DNA of 64,000 bases from Blastococcus sp. CPCC 205250 (lineage in GTDB: Bacteria; Actinomycetota; Actinomycetes; Mycobacteriales; Geodermatophilaceae): assembly GCF_019799925.1 (NCBI RefSeq), contig NZ_JABGCG010000001.1, forward strand, positions 558,001 through 622,000, given 5' to 3'. The notes under the pieces are model-generated. The model ran no database searches, was not told where the DNA came from, and saw only the letters and a list, made by a program, of their open reading frames with translations. This document shows, piece by piece, positions 61,499 to 64,000 of the stretch; positions within the stretch are counted from its first letter, which is position 1, and each line of letters starts with the position of its first letter. Both the position numbers and the translations under genes were made by a program.

Positions 61499-62365
61499 AT
61501 GAGCGCTGAGGGGACGACGGCAGGGGGCAGCGCCCTCGTGCTGGGCGGCGGGGGCATCACCGGCATCGCCTGGGAGGTCGGCGTCCTCGCCGGGCTGGCC
61601 GAGGCGGGAGTCGACCTCACCACGGCGGAACTGGTGGTCGGCACCTCCGCCGGGTCGGTGGTCGGCGCCCAGGTGACCAGCGGCGCGACGGTCGAGGAGC
61701 TGTACGCCCGGCAGCTCGAGCCGCCGGCCTCCGAGCGCGTGGCGCGGCTGTCCCGCGCGGCGCTGGCCCGGTACGCCTGGGCGATGCTGCGCAGCCGCGG
61801 CCGCGACGAGGAGTTCCGCCGCCGGGTCGGGGCGCTGGCGCGCGCGGCCGCCGACGCGGGCCTGACACCGACGGAGGAGGAGCGGCTGGAGGTCATCGGC
61901 TCCCGGCTGGTGAGTGCCGAGTGGCCCGACCGGCGCCTGGTGGTCACCGCGGTCGACGCGGAGACCGGCGAGTTCCGGACCTTCGACCGCCGGTCCGGCG
62001 TACCGCTGGTCTCGGCCGTCGCGGCCAGCTGCGCGGTCCCGGGCGTGTACCCGCCGGTGACCGTCGACGGTCGCCGCTACGTCGACGGCGGGATGCGCTC
62101 GGCGGCCAACGCCGACCTCGCCGAGGGGTGCGAGCGGCTCGTCGTGCTCGCCCCCATCGCCCGCGGCGTCGGCCCGCTGACCAGCGTGGACGCCCAGGTG
62201 ACCGGCATGGTGGCGCGGGTCGCGGTGGTCACGCCGGACGAGGCGAGCCGGCGGGCGATCGGTCGGAACGTGCTCGACCCGGCGGCCCGCCGTCCCTCGG
62301 CCGAGGCCGGCCGCGCCCAGGCCGCGGCGGTCGCCGACCGGGTCCGGGAGGCCTGGACGGGCTGA
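61499..62365 (+). CDS. Patatin-like phospholipase
   Basis: A 288-residue patatin-family acyl hydrolase. The oxyanion loop is LVLGGGGITGIAWEVGVL, the nucleophile elbow VVGTSAGSVVG (GxSxG), and the dyad Asp in RRYVDGGMRSAAN. It would release fatty acids from phospholipids. It is divergent from the acyl-CoA ligase gene with 83 bases between, suggesting related work. The ATG at 61499 is used. Confidence 0.88.
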   Translation: MSAEGTTAGGSALVLGGGGITGIAWEVGVLAGLAEAGVDLTTAELVVGTSAGSVVGAQVTSGATVEELYARQLEPPASERVARLSRAALARYAWAMLRSRGRDEEFRRRVGALARAAADAGLTPTEEERLEVIGSRLVSAEWPDRRLVVTAVDAETGEFRTFDRRSGVPLVSAVAASCAVPGVYPPVTVDGRRYVDGGMRSAANADLAEGCERLVVLAPIARGVGPLTSVDAQVTGMVARVAVVTPDEASRRAIGRNVLDPAARRPSAEAGRAQAAAVADRVREAWTG

Positions 62366-62405
62366 CGCCCCCAGGTGCGGCGTCGCACTTCCCCCGAGAT
62401 CGTGT

Positions 62406-62429
62406 ATCTGGTAGATGTATCTGCCAGAT
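62406..62429. promoter_or_regulatory. PadR operator palindrome
   Basis: Two 11-base arms, ATCTGGTAGAT and ATCTGCCAGAT, separated by GT, form a near-perfect inverted repeat (10 of 11 pairs) 18 bases before the PadR start. PadR family operators typically have an ATxxx...xxxAT form like this. Confidence 0.75.
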
Positions 62430-62447
62430 GCACGGCGAGGAGGCAAG

Positions 62448-63044
62448 GTGGCACGGACGGACCAGACCCAGGCCGCGGTGCTCGGCGCGCTGAGCGTGAC
62501 GCCGATGAGCGGCTACGCCCTGCGCCAGGAGATCCGCGACACCCTGGGCCACTTCTGGAGCGAGAGCTTCGGGCAGATCTACCCCGCGCTGGCCGAGCTG
62601 GCGCGGCACGGACTGGTGGAGCGCCGCGGCGGGGAGCGCACCGGTTCCTCGACGTTCGCGATCACCGCGGCCGGCACCGCCCGGCTGCGCGAGCTGCTCG
62701 CCGAGCCCGCGCAGCCCGCCCCGCCGCGCAACCCGCTGCTGCTCCGGCTGTTCTTCGGCCGGCACCTGGGCCCCGACGCCTGCCGGGAGCTCGTGCAGCA
62801 GTCCCGTGCCCGCGCCGAGGACCAGCTGGCCCGGATGGCGGCGGTGCGCCGGGAGCTCGCCGCGGACGCGTCGTCGCCGGCCGACCGTCCCTACTGGCTG
62901 CTCACCGTCTCGGCCGGGGAGCACGCCGCCCGCGCCCAGCTGGCCTGGGCCGACGAGGCGCTGGCCGCGCTCGCCGACCTCCGATCCGCCGACGGCGCCG
63001 ACCGGCTCCCGTCGGCCTCCCCCACCCCTGAGGAGCACCCGTGA
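62448..63044 (+). CDS. PadR family transcriptional regulator
   Basis: A 198-residue regulator: winged helix AAVLGALSVTPMSGYALRQE then FWSESFGQIYPALAELARHG, followed by a helical C-terminal dimer domain (HLGPDACRELVQQSRARAED). GTG at 62448 follows GAGGAGG by 4 bases; the longer frame from 62415 would run through the operator. Probably represses itself and the overlapping DUF3995 gene. Confidence 0.88.
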   Translation: MARTDQTQAAVLGALSVTPMSGYALRQEIRDTLGHFWSESFGQIYPALAELARHGLVERRGGERTGSSTFAITAAGTARLRELLAEPAQPAPPRNPLLLRLFFGRHLGPDACRELVQQSRARAEDQLARMAAVRRELAADASSPADRPYWLLTVSAGEHAARAQLAWADEALAALADLRSADGADRLPSASPTPEEHP

Positions 63045-63502
63045 CGACCTCCGCCCCCACCACCTCCCCGCCGCGTCCTGCCCGCCGGACCGGGCGGAGG
63101 TGGCCGCCGCGGCGGGTGGGCGGCGTGCTGGCCGGCGGCTTCCTGGTCGTGTCGTCGTTCCAGGTGGCGCTGGCCGCCGGCGCCCCGTTCGGGGCCGCCG
63201 CCTACGGGGGCGGCTCCGCCGGGCAGCTGCCGCCGGACCTGCGGGTGGCCAGCACCGTGGCGGCCGGGTTCTGGCTCCTCGCCGCCGGCCACGCGCTCGC
63301 GCGGGGCGGCTGGGCCGCGCGCTGGGCGGCGCACCTGCCCTGGGCCGCCGACCGGCGGATCACCTGGGCGCTGGCGGTGCTCTGCGCCGGGGGAGCGCTG
63401 CTGAACCTGGCGTCGTCCAGCCCCTGGGAGCGCTTCGGCTGGGCGCCGGCCACGCTCCTGCTGGCGCTGCTGTGCCGGTCCCTCGCCCGGTCCGGCGGCT
63501 GA
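63041..63502 (+). CDS. DUF3995 membrane protein
   Basis: A 153-residue protein with four hydrophobic helices and the DUF3995 pattern (GGVLAGGFLVVSSFQVALAA GAPFG, WALAVLCAGGALLNLASSSP WERFGW). Function is unknown. GTG overlaps the PadR stop by 4 bases, so it is under PadR control. Confidence 0.8.
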   Translation: MTTSAPTTSPPRPARRTGRRWPPRRVGGVLAGGFLVVSSFQVALAAGAPFGAAAYGGGSAGQLPPDLRVASTVAAGFWLLAAGHALARGGWAARWAAHLPWAADRRITWALAVLCAGGALLNLASSSPWERFGWAPATLLLALLCRSLARSGG

Positions 63503-63504
63503 GC

Positions 63505-63547
63505 GGGGTCGCTCGAGCGCGGGCTCCGCGCCCGGGCGACCCCGCCG
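63505..63547. terminator. Terminator between DUF3995 and permease genes
   Basis: Outer arms GCGGGGTCGC/GCGACCCCGC of 10 bp (63505-63514 and 63538-63547) with an inner GGGC/GCCC stem. Convergent genes on both sides. Confidence 0.65.
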
Positions 63548-63550
63548 GTG

Positions 63551-64000
63551 TCAGGCGGCCAGTGCGGCCACCGGCGACGTGCGCGCGGCCCGGCGGGCCG
63601 GCAGCACCGAGGCGAGCAGCCCCGCGGCGGTGGCGACGACGACGATCGCGCCCACCTGCACCCACGGCATGCTCAGGACGAGCTCGCCCTGGTCGCCCAG
63701 CACCGAGGCGACGCCGATCAGCCCGTAGGCGGTGCCGAGCAGCACCCCGAGCACGGCCGCCACCCCGGCCACCAGCGCCGCCTCCCACGCGAGCAGCCCG
63801 CGCACCTGCCCACGGGTGAGCCCCAGCGCCCGCAGCAGCCCGTTCTCCTGCCGCCGCTCCACCACCGACAGCGCCAGGGTGTTGCCCACGCCGATCAGCG
63901 CGATGAGCACCGCGACCCCGAGCAGGCCGGTGACGATCAGCAGCAGCACGTCGACCACCTCGTCCAGCGCCGCACGCTCGCTGGCCAGCCCGGTGACCGA
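63551..64000 (-). CDS. FtsX-like ABC transporter permease, 5' end outside window
   Basis: The C-terminal 149 residues of a MacB/FtsX-type permease: helices LLLIVTGLLGVAVLIALIGV, then GNTLALSVVERRQENGLLRA LGLTRGQVRGLLAWEAALVA, and the final VVVATAAGLLASVLPARRAA RTSPVAALA. The sequence is open to the window end with no start. Intact proteins of this type export lipids, peptides or drugs or act on lipoproteins. Confidence 0.88.
   Translation of the reverse strand, partial: SVTGLASERAALDEVVDVLLLIVTGLLGVAVLIALIGVGNTLALSVVERRQENGLLRALGLTRGQVRGLLAWEAALVAGVAAVLGVLLGTAYGLIGVASVLGDQGELVLSMPWVQVGAIVVVATAAGLLASVLPARRAARTSPVAALAA

Overview
The window looks like chromosome of a high-GC actinomycete. Core genes typical of Actinomycetota are present (prfB with no programmed frameshift, the ftsE-ftsX-smpB series, and a tmRNA whose tag ends DSNQRDFALAA). 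Most starts are GTG or ATG joined by 4-base overlaps, and many genes have a TANNNT box 6-8 bases before the start codon, as in leaderless transcripts. SCO6745-like, DUF4142, DUF4230, DUF4865, DUF732 and FDXHR proteins and a class F sortase fit this. Geodermatophilaceae or relatives is my best guess, inferred from gene content and not tested.

Left part (1 to about 13.1 kb): an accessory, decaying region. It holds phage debris (a major capsid fragment, an FDXHR zinc protein, a coiled-coil protein) and several defence-like genes: a coiled-coil plus Mrr-like nuclease, a MazG-like pyrophosphatase with an HNH nuclease, and an overlapping pair encoding a large membrane protein and a small soluble protein. 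It also holds a cytosine-C5 methyltransferase broken by two frameshifts and a 356-residue protein with a glycine-zipper hydrophobic segment. That last gene lies between two copies of a 260-bp TadE fragment. Codon use in 4.6-6.8 kb and 11.4-12.4 kb is visibly less GC-biased than elsewhere. No integrase is present.

Middle part (13.2-32.7 kb): a TetR regulon with two matching operators (tetR-DUF4865, phzF, and CMD-phosphotriesterase-YihY); lipoproteins; a DUF4142 protein overlapping a class F sortase; a Septum_form protein / unknown protein / Ser-Thr kinase series; a large LuxR-type ATPase regulator coupled to a truncated hemoglobin; cutA; and a PAS-GGDEF-EAL protein with a sigma28-like promoter. 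Then come prfB, ftsE, ftsX and smpB (32.7-36.3 kb) and a tightly overlapping metabolic series (36.4-41.7 kb).

Right part (41.7-64 kb): a DASS transporter; a CorA-type Mg2+ channel preceded by a proline-rich 15-codon leader ORF and alternative hairpins; the tmRNA with a 20-bp perfect terminator; and a degraded response-regulator/permease locus. These are followed by an esterase, a TetR/DUF4386 pair with paired operators, DinB, dienelactone hydrolase, and a flavin-type dehydrogenase divergent from an HxlR regulator. Next are an adenylate cyclase, an ECF sigma factor / membrane anti-sigma / ABC transporter operon, a K+ channel, an acyl-CoA ligase, a patatin, and a PadR regulator with a clear palindromic operator. 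A partial FtsX-like permease runs off the end.
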